NCBI GenBank assembly: GCA_019119935.1
Contig: DWWA01000037.1
Location: 1 to 64,000, forward strand
Reading direction: 5' to 3'
DNA from: Candidatus Ruthenibacterium merdavium
GTDB taxonomy: Bacteria; Bacillota; Clostridia; Oscillospirales; Ruminococcaceae
DNA length: 64,000 nucleotides
Made by a program: the position numbers and the translations under genes. The notes under the pieces are model-generated. The model was not told where the DNA came from and made no database searches. It saw only the letters and a list, made by a program, of their open reading frames with translations. How positions within the stretch are numbered: position 1 is the first letter of the stretch; every line of letters begins with the position of its first letter. Below, piece by piece: positions 16,783 through 25,843 of this stretch.

Positions 16783-17823
16783 TCAACTCCAATCTGTCAA
16801 AGCACTCATAATCACATGGATTCGCACAGCCCGGTTAGAAACAGGCGTTCCGTCATTTTTGCAAACCATTCCGTTCGCGCCTCGCTGTGCAGGTTCACTC
16901 CATCGGATATAGCCGTCCATTCCGTACAGCGTGCCAACCAACCCTACCAAGCTCTGCCCAAAGTCCGCCGTTGACAGCGAAAAGTAACCGGCTTCATTGG
17001 TGCTCACCACATACGCCTTTCTCAGCAGCCCCAGCTTTTTCAGCCCCTCCTTTGAGTTGTTCGCCCCCGTTCCGCCGTTAGCAATAGGAATAATGTCTGT
17101 TTTCGCAAATGCTCCGATCGAAGAGGCTGTCGGCTTATCTGTCAGGTCATCGTAAGACCCGCTAAATGCCACCGTCTTCAAGTCGGCAAACCATTTCATC
17201 AGCTTTCCCAAAGAAACCGCCAGCTTTTCACCTGTGGTTAAATTGGCGCGCGTGCTCGCCTGGGTAAAGTCCGCCGTTACATTGCTTGCGTTTCCCGCAG
17301 GCGAAAGCGCCCCTACGTCTGAGGGCGTGAGCGTTTTTCCCGTCACAAATCCGCCGTTGTTAAATAAAAGCTGTCCTGCGGCAATGCCGGTCACTCTCGT
17401 TTCTTCGTTGATTTCATTCGGTCCCGCCGGGCCTTGGGGGCCGGCCGGGCCTGTTTCTCCCTGTTCTCCGCGCTCACCGGGATCACCTTTTTCACCCTGC
17501 TGCCCCTGCGGGCCGGGGTCACCCTTTTCGCCCTGCGGGCCTTGCGGGCCTTCGTCCCCGCGCACACCCTGCGGGCCTGCCGGCCCGGTGTCACCTTTTT
17601 CGCCTTTCTCACCCTGCGGTCCGGCCGGGCCCTGCTCACCGCGCTCGCCCGCCGGGCCTTGCGGCCCAGCTTCTCCCTGCGGGCCCTGCGGCCCTGTTTC
17701 TCCGCGTTCACCCTGCGGCCCCTGCGGCCCTGTCGGCCCCGCGGGGCCCTGCGGGCCGGCCGGGCCTTGCTCACCGCGCTCGCCCGCCGGGCCAACAACC
17801 TTTCCCAAATTCACTTTTGTCAT
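16783..17823 (-). CDS. Collagen-like phage tail fibre
   Basis: 346 residues: a short N-terminal attachment motif (VNLGKVVG), about 42 uninterrupted Gly-X-Y triplets (residues about 11-137) rich in Pro-Gln and Glu-Arg/Lys pairs, and a C-terminal region (140-346) with the fibre-like [13 protein letters not shown] and [17 protein letters not shown] motifs. The triplets would trimerise as a collagen helix, with the C-terminal domain as receptor-binding tip. The GC-rich repeat DNA at 17400-17795 contains near-identical blocks, so copy number may vary. Confidence 0.85.
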   Translation of the reverse strand: MTKVNLGKVVGPAGERGEQGPAGPQGPAGPTGPQGPQGERGETGPQGPQGEAGPQGPAGERGEQGPAGPQGEKGEKGDTGPAGPQGVRGDEGPQGPQGEKGDPGPQGQQGEKGDPGERGEQGETGPAGPQGPAGPNEINEETRVTGIAAGQLLFNNGGFVTGKTLTPSDVGALSPAGNASNVTADFTQASTRANLTTGEKLAVSLGKLMKWFADLKTVAFSGSYDDLTDKPTASSIGAFAKTDIIPIANGGTGANNSKEGLKKLGLLRKAYVVSTNEAGYFSLSTADFGQSLVGLVGTLYGMDGYIRWSEPAQRGANGMVCKNDGTPVSNRAVRIHVIMSALTDWS

Positions 17824-18200
17824 GTCGCGTCCTCCATGGTATAAATTAAATCTCCGTTTTCATCGATGGATAAATTCGGCGGGGTCTGGCCGTCGTGCGC
17901 TACAACGTATAGATTCCCGTCCGCTTCAATCTGCATCCCGAAAAATCCAAGCGAAATTTCGCTGATTACGCCGCTGTCGCCCTTGTCACCTTTTTCGCCC
18001 TTGTCGCCTTTTTCGCCTTGTATGCCTTGCGGGCCGGCCGGGCCTGTCTCTCCTTTTTCCCCTCGCTCTCCCGCCGGGCCCTGCGGCCCCATCACGCCGG
18101 GCACCCCCTGAGGGCCTTGTTCTCCACGCTCTCCGGGTTCCCCTTTCGGGCCAGCCGGGCCCTGCGGGCCTACCACACTTCCAAGGTCTACTTCTCTCAA
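17820..18200 (-). CDS. Short collagen-like phage protein
   Basis: 126 residues: N-terminal [10 protein letters not shown] motif, about 23 Gly-X-Y triplets, then a C-terminal beta module ([16 protein letters not shown] ... [13 protein letters not shown]) shared with the 19100-19672 protein. The TTG start at 18200 was preferred because it overlaps the upstream stop (TTGA) behind GGAGGGGAAGG, and because it makes the N-terminus match the neighbours' VDLG motif; ATG 18221 is possible. The stop overlaps the next gene by 4 bp. Confidence 0.75.
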   Translation of the reverse strand: MREVDLGSVVGPQGPAGPKGEPGERGEQGPQGVPGVMGPQGPAGERGEKGETGPAGPQGIQGEKGDKGEKGDKGDSGVISEISLGFFGMQIEADGNLYVVAHDGQTPPNLSIDENGDLIYTMEDAT

Positions 18201-18820
18201 ACCTTCCCCTCCTCTTCCCACTCGGTCATTCGCTTACCAAGTGCCAAAACCGCCTCTGCGGTTAAAGCCAAAAGTTCTTCACAGGAAATCCATCGTTGTG
18301 CCAGCCCATTTTGGTGTTCATACCGAATCAGCCCCGTCTTTTCCGGGTCTTGTCCCATCGCGCGCAGGTTCTGCTCCGCTTTTCCCGCCAAAAAACCGTA
18401 ATGCGTGATGCCCTTTTCATCTACACCCTTCATCGGCCGAAAACATTCCAGCAGATTCTGTACATCTTCTCCAACGGGCTGTGGCTCGCATTGTTCTAAT
18501 ACCCCTTCTAATGCCGTCACCATTTGCAGTGCCTTTTTTTCGAAAGCACTTTCTCTTTCCGTTTCCTGCTGCGCAGTCATGTTTTGTTCCGGTGCGCTTC
18601 TTTCGGATTTCTGCCCACTTATCCCCTCAACCGTCTGTTCCTGCTGTCCCGATGCGCTGCTCGGCAATACAAAGTTCAGTATGGCGTTGGTGGGAGAGCC
18701 GGTGTTGATTACCTGGGGCGTATCTCCCGCGGTCACGGTTCCAATCCGAATCGTCGCAGCTTGTCCCGGCGGGCCCTGTTTTCCTTCTACGCGCCCGAGA
18801 TCTACTTGAATCACGCCCAT
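18197..18820 (-). CDS. Phage baseplate/fibre-region protein with VDLG N-terminal module
   Basis: A 207-residue protein. It opens with [16 protein letters not shown] and a segment ([22 protein letters not shown]) closely resembling that of the 18811-19089 protein. It then has a low-complexity Gln/Glu/Ser stretch and a C-terminal helical domain (about 110-205). It belongs to the same paralogous fibre family as its neighbours. Function unknown. Confidence 0.65.
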   Translation of the reverse strand: MGVIQVDLGRVEGKQGPPGQAATIRIGTVTAGDTPQVINTGSPTNAILNFVLPSSASGQQEQTVEGISGQKSERSAPEQNMTAQQETERESAFEKKALQMVTALEGVLEQCEPQPVGEDVQNLLECFRPMKGVDEKGITHYGFLAGKAEQNLRAMGQDPEKTGLIRYEHQNGLAQRWISCEELLALTAEAVLALGKRMTEWEEEGKV

Positions 18821-19089
18821 GCCGGTTCCTCCTCTTCGGGGTCGGGATACTGCACATATAAATGGCCTTCTCTCAGCTCAAACTGCGGCGCAGGCCCTGC
18901 ATCTCCGGCCGGGCCTCGTTCCCCGCGTTCCCCCTTCGGGCCGCGCGGAATCTGAAAATTGAGCACAGCCGCGTGCTCATCGCCGGTGTTGTACACGTTA
19001 GCCGGCGATTCATACGACACCGTCTGCACACCGCCAACCGCAACTGTCGCCGCCGGCCCCTGTACACTGCCTAAATCAAATCTTGCCAC
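18811..19089 (-). CDS. Small collagen-stub phage protein
   Basis: 92 residues: the FDLGSVQG N-terminal motif, the NVYNTGDEHAAVLNFQIP module, only six or so Gly-X-Y triplets, then a GHLYVQYPDPEEEE tail that looks like a shortened version of the C-terminal beta module of its neighbours. It overlaps the next gene by 10 bp. Confidence 0.65.
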   Translation of the reverse strand: MARFDLGSVQGPAATVAVGGVQTVSYESPANVYNTGDEHAAVLNFQIPRGPKGERGERGPAGDAGPAPQFELREGHLYVQYPDPEEEEPAWA

Positions 19090-19099
19090 GATGCTCCCC

Positions 19100-19672
19100 C
19101 TATTCTGTAATGGTGTAAATCAGCCTTCCGTCCTCAATGCTGAAAGGCGGTCTGGGCTCATTGTCGTTTTGGGTTAAATAGAGGTGGCCGTCCTCTCCCA
19201 CCGAAAGTGCGAACATTCCGGGGCTCAAATCCGTCACAACTCCGGTGTTTCCCTGTTCGCCGCGCAGCGCGTGAATCACGGTGCTGTTGGCCTCTTCGTC
19301 GTCCTCCATCTCCACTTCTCCGCGGAAGGAAAGCCGCTCACGCATCGGCAGAACGCGCCCGTCGGGTGTTACAATCAAATGGCCGTTTAAGGCTGTCACC
19401 GTCCACTTGTCTTCTTTTTTGACCTCCAGCTGATTGTATTCATTCACGCGCATCTCGCGCACATCGTCACTCGCAACACTGCGGAACACCTCGTATTCCA
19501 TCAAAAGGTCAATCAGGCTGTTGTGACGGCTCATCACTTCCTTATCGGTTCGCCCGTCAAACTTTTCTTTCAGCCACTGCGCTTGATTTTGAATCCGGTC
19601 AGGCAAATCCTTAATGTTGTCCTCATACCGGTCTAATTTGCATTGGCTCAGCTCTTCTTTCGAGCGCTGCAT
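19100..19672 (-). CDS. Phage structural protein, fibre-base candidate
   Basis: A 190-residue protein with a helical N-terminal half (KDLPDRIQNQAQWLKEKFDG, LIDLLMEYEVF) and a C-terminal module GHLYLTQNDNEPRPPFSIED followed by GRLIYTI, shared with the 17820-18200 protein. It starts 1 bp after the preceding stop behind AAGGTGA. The helical half may join the short tail to the fibre proteins; this is inferred from gene order. Confidence 0.6.
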   Translation of the reverse strand: MQRSKEELSQCKLDRYEDNIKDLPDRIQNQAQWLKEKFDGRTDKEVMSRHNSLIDLLMEYEVFRSVASDDVREMRVNEYNQLEVKKEDKWTVTALNGHLIVTPDGRVLPMRERLSFRGEVEMEDDEEANSTVIHALRGEQGNTGVVTDLSPGMFALSVGEDGHLYLTQNDNEPRPPFSIEDGRLIYTITE

Positions 19673-19673
19673 C

Positions 19674-21614
19674 TCAACGTTTCACCTTGCTTCCTACTTT
19701 ATAGTTGATGTGAATCGCAAAAATACCGAAAGGCTCAAACAGCCGCTCATTTTTCACGCACACTTGAAACAGCTTAATCTTTTTTGCCTTTCTCGGCGAA
19801 AATACCACCGTCGGGCGATCCATGCTCTGGAACGTCCAGCGATTGAAATCCACATCGTTCCAATCGAAAATATCAATGTAATATTCCTTCGTCATCTGCT
19901 CCGGGGTTTTGTCCGTCGCATAGCAGATTTGTCCGCCGCTTCTTAAAAAGGGCTGTCCCACCACCCAAACCCCGGTCACGGTTTTCAAGTTTGCCCAAGT
20001 TCCTAAATTCATCAAAGGGGTGCTCCAGCGCGCCTTTACGGGAATCAGATCCTCGCGGCCCGCGTCAGCATCCAGCTTGCGGCAGTCGTTGTAATGAAAA
20101 TCTTTTCCGCCGGGCCAAAATTCCCGCACCGCACCGTCCTGTGTGCCAAAGCGAAGCTTTGTCCCCTCCTTCCAAATATGAACAGCGTCCACATCTTCCC
20201 ACACGAAACATTCCATCTGGTAGTTGCTCTGCGGCTCGTTCGGCTCATACACCTTCTGCTCGGTGTCCAACAGATAAATGCGTCGGCTTTTCGGAATACA
20301 AAGCAGATAAAACTGCTTCCACATCGCGCAGCACGCATCTTCGAGGCCGTCTTCGCGCGTCAGTACACCGTTGATGAAGTAACTGCGGTTCTGTGCATAC
20401 TTTTCTCCCGTCGCCTCGGAGTCCGTCAAGGCAAAAACGCCTCGCCTTGTCAAAAATAAAGGTTCCCCCATCGCGCTGTAAAAACTTTTCGGCGCGACGG
20501 CGTTTTCCGCCTGCACCACATCGCAGATTAAAAACTGCGCATCTCCGCTGCTCGTCAGGCTTCCCTGCCGAATAAACACGTTGCGGCCGTTTTCCTCGCC
20601 GTCTTTGTGCGCCGCAAGCTTTCCGGCCGCCATGCTGTACCCCACAATGGCGCAGCCTTCACTGCCAAGCACGCTGTAATCGGTGTCGGCAAAATACGCC
20701 GGGTCTTCAAACGCGCTCCATCGGTCGATGTTCGGGTGCTGCGGATGGCCCGTTACAAACACACGGTCAAGCGCCCCGTTCACGCCGTATAACACCGCGC
20801 AGTTACAGCCATCTACACGCTGTGCGTGGCTTTCCACCTCGTAGGTAATGTGCACATTGTCCTCACCCTCTACCGGGCTTTCTCCCGGCGGCGTGTTAAA
20901 ATGCACTTTTCCCAGTGTTTTGTCCACGGTAAAGCCATCCTTTTTTTCTTTCCAAATGCCGTCCGAGTTTAAAATTTCCACTTTTACCTCGTCCGTGGTC
21001 AGCTCGTCAAAACTTAAAAAATAGTCCGCGTCGTCTTTTGTTCCGGCAAAGCTATCCGTCCGCTTTCCCGTCAAAAGATTCACGGGCAGATAGCTTGTCG
21101 CACCCGTGTCCTTTTTCGGGCCTTTCGCAATGGTGATCATCGGCACCGTCGCAATTTCCTTTACCGGGCGCACGGTTTGGCCGTCGTAGCAAAGATAGGT
21201 TTTTCCGTCTAAAATCCAGAGCTTTTCTTTCAGCTGAACGGCACAGCTTGCGCGCTCCGCCATGCCTTCATATAACAGCTCGGCCGTTTCGCGCGTCGTT
21301 CCCGTCTGCTCTTCTTCCTGGGCGGTTGTCAGGTACAGCTTTGTGCCGGAATGAATCAGCCTTTTTTCGCTTTGCTCAGGCAGTTTCAGCCCGTATGCAC
21401 CGTAAATGCGCGCCCCCAGCTCCAAAACGGTGTGATAACCCGCGCGTTTGGCGGGATATCCGTCCTCGTCGGGAATCATATTGGGCGCGTCCGGGCTCCT
21501 TGCCTTGTCTACACTCACCGGGGAAGAAGTCAAGTCAACGCCCAAAAATTTCTCCAGCACCACCGAGCGCGTCTGCACGCTCGGCGGAGTGCCCGGATGA
21601 ATATAATGCGCCAT
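19674..21614 (-). CDS. Short-tail stabilisation / nozzle-type protein
   Basis: A 646-residue beta-rich protein. The N-terminal pattern FLGVDLTSSPVSVDKARSPD followed by APNMIPDEDGYPAKRAGY is typical of packaged-DNA stabilisation or tail-hub proteins of short-tailed phages (P22 gp10-like role). It would sit beneath the portal and connector. No tape-measure or sheath gene occurs, which supports a podovirus-like particle. Confidence 0.6.
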   Translation of the reverse strand: MAHYIHPGTPPSVQTRSVVLEKFLGVDLTSSPVSVDKARSPDAPNMIPDEDGYPAKRAGYHTVLELGARIYGAYGLKLPEQSEKRLIHSGTKLYLTTAQEEEQTGTTRETAELLYEGMAERASCAVQLKEKLWILDGKTYLCYDGQTVRPVKEIATVPMITIAKGPKKDTGATSYLPVNLLTGKRTDSFAGTKDDADYFLSFDELTTDEVKVEILNSDGIWKEKKDGFTVDKTLGKVHFNTPPGESPVEGEDNVHITYEVESHAQRVDGCNCAVLYGVNGALDRVFVTGHPQHPNIDRWSAFEDPAYFADTDYSVLGSEGCAIVGYSMAAGKLAAHKDGEENGRNVFIRQGSLTSSGDAQFLICDVVQAENAVAPKSFYSAMGEPLFLTRRGVFALTDSEATGEKYAQNRSYFINGVLTREDGLEDACCAMWKQFYLLCIPKSRRIYLLDTEQKVYEPNEPQSNYQMECFVWEDVDAVHIWKEGTKLRFGTQDGAVREFWPGGKDFHYNDCRKLDADAGREDLIPVKARWSTPLMNLGTWANLKTVTGVWVVGQPFLRSGGQICYATDKTPEQMTKEYYIDIFDWNDVDFNRWTFQSMDRPTVVFSPRKAKKIKLFQVCVKNERLFEPFGIFAIHINYKVGSKVKR

Positions 21615-21626
21615 TGCACGCTCCTT

Positions 21627-22004
21627 TCAGTAACAATCTTTCACGGTCTGTGCCTCAGCCTGCAAACAGTCCTCCAACGCCGCAATGTAGCGCGCCCGAA
21701 AATCATTCGCGCGGTAGTCATTGTCATCATCACGCCAAAAATCACTCGCCAAGCCATACGGCAAAGCCGTTCGTACCAGCGCCTCGTGGTAAACCAAAGG
21801 CTCATCCATCCGCTCCTGCGTCAATATCGGAGCTTCTTTTAAAAGCTCCATTCCCTGAATGGTGCGCCATGCGTTTTCATACGGCAGGCTCTCCTGCAAA
21901 AGCAGGTTGAGCCAGTGCGGCACAAACGGCTTCCACTCTTCGCTGTCCGGGCGCGTCTGCGCTAAATATGCCGCTGCGGCCGCAAACACTTCGTTTCCTG
22001 TCAT
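21627..22004 (-). CDS. Head-tail connector-like protein
   Basis: A 125-residue mostly helical protein (EVFAAAAAYLAQTRPDSEEW, LNLLLQESLPYEN, FRARYIAALEDCLQAEAQ). Size, helicity and position between capsid and tail-hub genes match head-completion adaptors. No catalytic motif. Confidence 0.6.
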   Translation of the reverse strand: MTGNEVFAAAAAYLAQTRPDSEEWKPFVPHWLNLLLQESLPYENAWRTIQGMELLKEAPILTQERMDEPLVYHEALVRTALPYGLASDFWRDDDNDYRANDFRARYIAALEDCLQAEAQTVKDCY

Positions 22005-22057
22005 GTCATCCCTCCTGCCGGGCGGCGCGCCTTGCGCCGCCCGGTCCTATCCATAGC

Positions 22058-23119
22058 TCAAGAAGTGAGCTTCTGCTCTGTCACCGCCGAGGGGAACATC
22101 CCTGCTTTTTTCTGATAAGCCTTTACAATGACATCCTTGCCGCCCGTCGGGGCTTTGCCCACCTGTGCCGTCACACTGTAGCGCGGGTCGGTGCCGTCCG
22201 TGGTGTAAACCACCGTCGCGCCGCTCTCTTCGCCGCTGATCGCGCCGCCCGCCGCGGCAATCGTCAGCGCACCAAGCACTTTGACGCTCGAATCGGTCGT
22301 CACGTCAACATACACGCCGTCTGCCTTGTGCGCATAAACGAACAAATCATAGTAAAAGCGGCCTTCCACCAAACTGCCGGAAATGCCCGGGGGGTCAATG
22401 TGGGTCTTTGCGTCGTGAATTTTTTCCGGGGCGCATGCCGCACGCTTGTGCACCAAAATAAAGTTCACGCCTTTGGGCAGCAGCTCTTCCGGCACCTCCA
22501 CCACGGGTGCGCCGAAAATTTCACCCACCTGGCCGTTTGCCACCGCCTTAGTGCCAAGCTTGTCCAAATTTTTAAACTGATCGGTGTCCACCAAAGCGTT
22601 AAACACCAAGGTGTTGACATAAAGCGTTCTGCCTTTTACGGGAACTTTTCTGTTGAGCAAATGGGCGCGCGCCGCGCTCAAACGGGCAATGACATTCGTC
22701 TTGTCAATCGCCGCGGCGCTGCCCTTAATGCAGCCTGCTTTCTGGCACAGCTGTGCAAAGCAGTATTTGTCGTATTCCGGAATTACCGCTTCGCTCATCT
22801 GAACGCCCAAAAATTTGCCCGCTTTGTTGATGCACTGGTCCAGGTTGTTGCCCTTGTCAATTACGCCGGAAAAGCTTTTGTCCTGCGTCAGGGTCAGCTC
22901 CTGCACCGTGTCGCCCACTTCGGTCGGAGTGCCGTAGCGCTCGCTCGAAGCCGTGCGGTCATAATCCACCAAAGGCACGGTGTTGATGTTGTGAATCCGA
23001 ACCGTCTTTGCACCCACAAAGTCATTTTCACGGCTTAAACGGTTTTGCACCAGGCTGCCCAGTGTAAACGCCTGGTCAATTTTTTTGCTGTACTTGCTGT
23101 CAAGATGTACTGTCTGCAT
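22058..23119 (-). CDS. Major capsid protein with C-terminal decoration domain
   Basis: 353 residues with an HK97-fold-type layout: N-terminal LDSKYSKKIDQAFTLGSLVQ, a KAGKFLGVQMSEAVIPEYDK helix and an NTLVFNALVDTDQFKNLDKL segment. The last 75 residues form an Ig-like or chitobiase-C-like module (VVYTTDGTDPRYS, VIVKAYQKKAG) that would be displayed on the capsid surface. ATG 23119 follows AAAGGAGAAG; a 48-codon in-frame basic extension upstream lacks a ribosome site. Confidence 0.8.
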   Translation of the reverse strand: MQTVHLDSKYSKKIDQAFTLGSLVQNRLSRENDFVGAKTVRIHNINTVPLVDYDRTASSERYGTPTEVGDTVQELTLTQDKSFSGVIDKGNNLDQCINKAGKFLGVQMSEAVIPEYDKYCFAQLCQKAGCIKGSAAAIDKTNVIARLSAARAHLLNRKVPVKGRTLYVNTLVFNALVDTDQFKNLDKLGTKAVANGQVGEIFGAPVVEVPEELLPKGVNFILVHKRAACAPEKIHDAKTHIDPPGISGSLVEGRFYYDLFVYAHKADGVYVDVTTDSSVKVLGALTIAAAGGAISGEESGATVVYTTDGTDPRYSVTAQVGKAPTGGKDVIVKAYQKKAGMFPSAVTEQKLTS

Positions 23120-23387
23120 CGTATCTTCTCCTTTTGTTCTTACCTTTTCGCGCCTTTGTTTTTTCGGTGCATGCGGGCGGCGCTTTGTTCCCGTATGCCT
23201 CCGTTTTGCCTTTTTGTCAGCCCCGCGCCATTTCCGCGGAACGGCTAAAAAAATACTCTGCACCGAAAATTTTCCTGATCTTTGCCCGAAATGCCCGCCG
23301 CTCTCTCAAAAAATGTCTGCGCTTTTGGGTTCCTCTTCGCGGAAACTTTCCGGCGCACTCCGCCGCCTAAAATGGTGCTGTGCCGCC

Positions 23388-23744
23388 TTAATATAAAAAG
23401 CCTTCGTCAAACCCCGCCGAAAAGCTGTCCGTCTTTTCCGCGTAGGCCGTGCTTCGCACGCTTCCCGGCGCCGCCGAGCGGTAACGCATCGCTTCGAGCT
23501 CCGCTTTCAAGCGCCCGTTTTCATAGGCGCGGTAAGCGTTCAAGGGCGACTGTCCGCCCGCAATGCGCCGCATCACTTCTTCGGGCAGTGTCGGGTTTTT
23601 CTGTAAATCCGGCACTTCGCGCAGCAGCTCCAAGTAAGGCTCCAGCCGCGCCGTCTCTTCCTGCGCCGCCGCGTCATCCGGCGCGCTTTCCGCCGGAGCG
23701 TCCTGCACTTCGCTCAAAAGAGTGTCCTGTTCTTCCAAATCCAT
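23388..23744 (-). CDS. Scaffold-like capsid assembly protein
   Basis: A 118-residue protein, acidic at the N-terminus (DLEEQDTLLSEVQ), with a helical middle (RLEPYLELLREVPDLQKNP, EEVMRRIAGGQSPLNAYRAY) and a Tyr/Phe tail. This pattern is common in the gene before the capsid in clostridial phages and is usually read as scaffold. A 268-bp spacer without a gene separates it from the capsid start. Confidence 0.65.
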   Translation of the reverse strand: MDLEEQDTLLSEVQDAPAESAPDDAAAQEETARLEPYLELLREVPDLQKNPTLPEEVMRRIAGGQSPLNAYRAYENGRLKAELEAMRYRSAAPGSVRSTAYAEKTDSFSAGFDEGFLY

Positions 23745-23782
23745 ATTTTCCTCTCCCTTTCCCGGCATTTGTGCCGTTTTTT

Positions 23783-23986
23783 TTATTTCAATGCGGGTTC
23801 CCGCTTTGAAAACGCCTTTTCGCAGGCATAACCATCCTGCTCACGCCGCAATGTCTTTTCTCCAATCTCTTTGCGGTATTGGGTGCACGCGCGGTTTACG
23901 CAAATATAATGAAGCGTTACGCGCTGTTCGTCCGTTTCTGCCGCCGCCACACGCGCCTGCGCGCCGCATGCATCGCAAAACTCCAT
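23783..23986 (-). CDS. Phage zinc-ribbon protein
   Basis: 67 residues with CDACG near the N-terminus and a CVNRAC pair about 25 residues later, forming a likely four-Cys zinc knuckle, followed by a basic tail. AAGGAGGTGAGGAC precedes ATG 23986, 5 bp after the portal stop. Function unknown; small zinc ribbons between portal and capsid genes are common. Confidence 0.65.
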   Translation of the reverse strand: MEFCDACGAQARVAAAETDEQRVTLHYICVNRACTQYRKEIGEKTLRREQDGYACEKAFSKREPALK

Positions 23987-23990
23987 GTCC

Positions 23991-25619
23991 TCACCTCCTT
24001 TGCGCCGCCGAAGCTACCGCACTTTTCAGCGCACCGTCCGCCTGTGTGTGCTGTTCCTGCGTCCCCGCCGCAGCCGCAGCCGCTTGCTGACGCTTAATGG
24101 CCTCAATCAGCTGTGTCTTTCCGGGAATGTATCCGCGCGGCATGTTTTCGAGGTACGCCACTGCATCCTGCAAAATTCCGTTGCTGAATAAATTATCCAG
24201 CGTCTGCACCTGCATCAGCTCACTCCAGTAAGTCGCCGCACCCACTTCGACATTCAACTGCAAATTCCAGCCGCGCAAGGTGGTAAAATCAAACAGCACG
24301 GTCTGCGTCACGGTTTCACTCTGCATGTCCGGGCCCTGACGGGTCAGTTCCAATTTCACCGGACGCATTCCGTAGTAAACGCCCATCATATCCAGCCAAA
24401 TGCGCACACTGTCCTCCACAAAGCTGTAAAAGTCCTGCTTTTGAAGCTCCAAAGGCATCGAAGTCGCCTGCTGTGTCGCCACGATGGCCGAGGTGTTTTC
24501 CGGCTTGATGTTTCCCAAAACCGCGTCGGAAGCACCCATCGTGTCCCGTGTGTAGGTAATGACCGCCTCAATCATCTGAAGCACCTGCGCCGACATGTCC
24601 TGCGCCTTAAAATTGGCCGCAATCGCAATGTTCGGGTCGCCGTTTACGGCAATTGCCTCTCCCACCCGGTTCGACCAGCCGCGCGGCAAAAGGGAACGGT
24701 TGTACACAATTTTCGGAAATGCCATGCTTTTAATGTGCTGCATGCTCATCGCAAACAGCTTGTTGATAAAAATCTGGTTCGGGATCATGCCCGTAATGGC
24801 GGCCTGTCCGTGAAAACAGCGCTTCACTTTCTCCCAGGCGAAAAAGGCAACGGGGTAACGCTCCAGCCCTGTGTCCGTGGGCGGGGTCACCACCGCGTCT
24901 TTCGTCACTTCACAAAACCAAACGGTTGTGCGCCCGTTTTCTCCGCGCCGTTTCCAGTATTTGCGAATTACCGTCACTTTTCCGTGTTCGGGCGGGGCGT
25001 CCTCACGGTGAAGCGGTTCGTCCGGGTAAATTTCCTCGCCCTCTTGCGCCATTTGCCGAACCTCTCCCACCAAACGGCGGAAATTCAACAGCAAATACGG
25101 CTGTTTTTGCAGCTCATGCATCTGCGGATTGCCGAAATGAATGTCAGTGTTTTCCACAATCTCGGCTTCAATCATTCCGCCGCCGTCGGGCTGTGCGCCC
25201 GACGCTTCGGTGTTGAAAAAGTAGTGCAGGCAGCCGTCACCGTCCACTGCGGCGTTTCGAATGACCTCGCGCGTTTTCTTTTTGAAGGCGGTCGCCTCCA
25301 TAATCTCGTCAAATTTCCCTTCGATCATCTTTGTAATGCAGCGGCGGCTTTCGTCTTCTTCAAAATCCGTCACACCCACCGCAATGTCGTCCGATACCAC
25401 GCTCGCAATAAAAAACTTCACCACCCGCGCCAGTACATTCATCACCGGCTTGTCCAAATCGGGCGCATGTACGCCTCTCCATTGATTGCCAATGTAAAAA
25501 TCTTCGTTTTTCTCCACCGTTTCATATAAGTCGATGGCCTCGTTAAAGGCGCGGGCGCGCTCATATTCTTCAAATACCGCGCGCGGGTCAAACGCTTCGT
25601 TTTCTCTTTCGTCCATCAT
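23991..25619 (-). CDS. Phage portal protein
   Basis: A 542-residue P22-type portal: N-terminal EEYERARAFNEAIDLYETVEKNEDFYIGNQW, a DKPVMNVLARVVKFFIASVVS helix, central stem region, and a C-terminal Gln/Ala-rich helix (IEAIKRQQAAAAAAGTQEQ), the barrel typical of short-tailed phages. It forms the dodecameric DNA gate at one capsid vertex. Its ATG overlaps the stop of the small coiled-coil gene (ATGA). Confidence 0.85.
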   Translation of the reverse strand: MMDERENEAFDPRAVFEEYERARAFNEAIDLYETVEKNEDFYIGNQWRGVHAPDLDKPVMNVLARVVKFFIASVVSDDIAVGVTDFEEDESRRCITKMIEGKFDEIMEATAFKKKTREVIRNAAVDGDGCLHYFFNTEASGAQPDGGGMIEAEIVENTDIHFGNPQMHELQKQPYLLLNFRRLVGEVRQMAQEGEEIYPDEPLHREDAPPEHGKVTVIRKYWKRRGENGRTTVWFCEVTKDAVVTPPTDTGLERYPVAFFAWEKVKRCFHGQAAITGMIPNQIFINKLFAMSMQHIKSMAFPKIVYNRSLLPRGWSNRVGEAIAVNGDPNIAIAANFKAQDMSAQVLQMIEAVITYTRDTMGASDAVLGNIKPENTSAIVATQQATSMPLELQKQDFYSFVEDSVRIWLDMMGVYYGMRPVKLELTRQGPDMQSETVTQTVLFDFTTLRGWNLQLNVEVGAATYWSELMQVQTLDNLFSNGILQDAVAYLENMPRGYIPGKTQLIEAIKRQQAAAAAAGTQEQHTQADGALKSAVASAAQRR

Positions 25620-25837
25620 CCTTCCCCTTTCTCCTGCGCCTCACCCGTGTAGGCCCAAAATCGTTCCCATTGGCGCGCCATGTTCGCCGCGTGTGCCTGC
25701 TCCTGTTCCGCTTCGCCGCCGGGCTGCGGCTTCAAGGTTTGCACCAGCTCTGTCAGCGCCGCAATCTCTTCCCGCAAAGCCTCCATCTGCTGCCAAAGCG
25801 CACTCCAGTTCGCCTGTTCTCTCTTTCTGTCAAACAT
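25616..25837 (-). CDS. Small coiled-coil phage protein
   Basis: 73 residues, Glu/Gln/Ala-rich, with heptad-like LWQQMEALREEIAALTELVQTL. It sits between terminase and portal, 6 bp after the terminase stop and overlapping the portal start, so expression is tightly coupled. Function unknown. Confidence 0.65.
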   Translation of the reverse strand: MFDRKREQANWSALWQQMEALREEIAALTELVQTLKPQPGGEAEQEQAHAANMARQWERFWAYTGEAQEKGEG

Positions 25838-25843
25838 GCTGTG

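Noticed and set aside
17234..17965. Gly-Pro-Cys-Ser repeat frame opposite the collagen-like fibre gene
   Set aside because: Produced by the complement of Gly-X-Y codons; no start signal.
17400..18150. Repetitive DNA that could be mistaken for a CRISPR array
   Set aside because: Repeats are contiguous nine-base codon units encoding Gly-X-Y, without spacers of constant length.
23120..23263. 48-codon basic N-terminal extension of the capsid protein
   Set aside because: No ribosome site before its ATG, while AAAGGAGAAG precedes the internal ATG at 23119.
24441..25529. 362-codon open frame antisense to the portal gene
   Set aside because: Shadow of the portal reading frame in GC-rich codons; no family resemblance.
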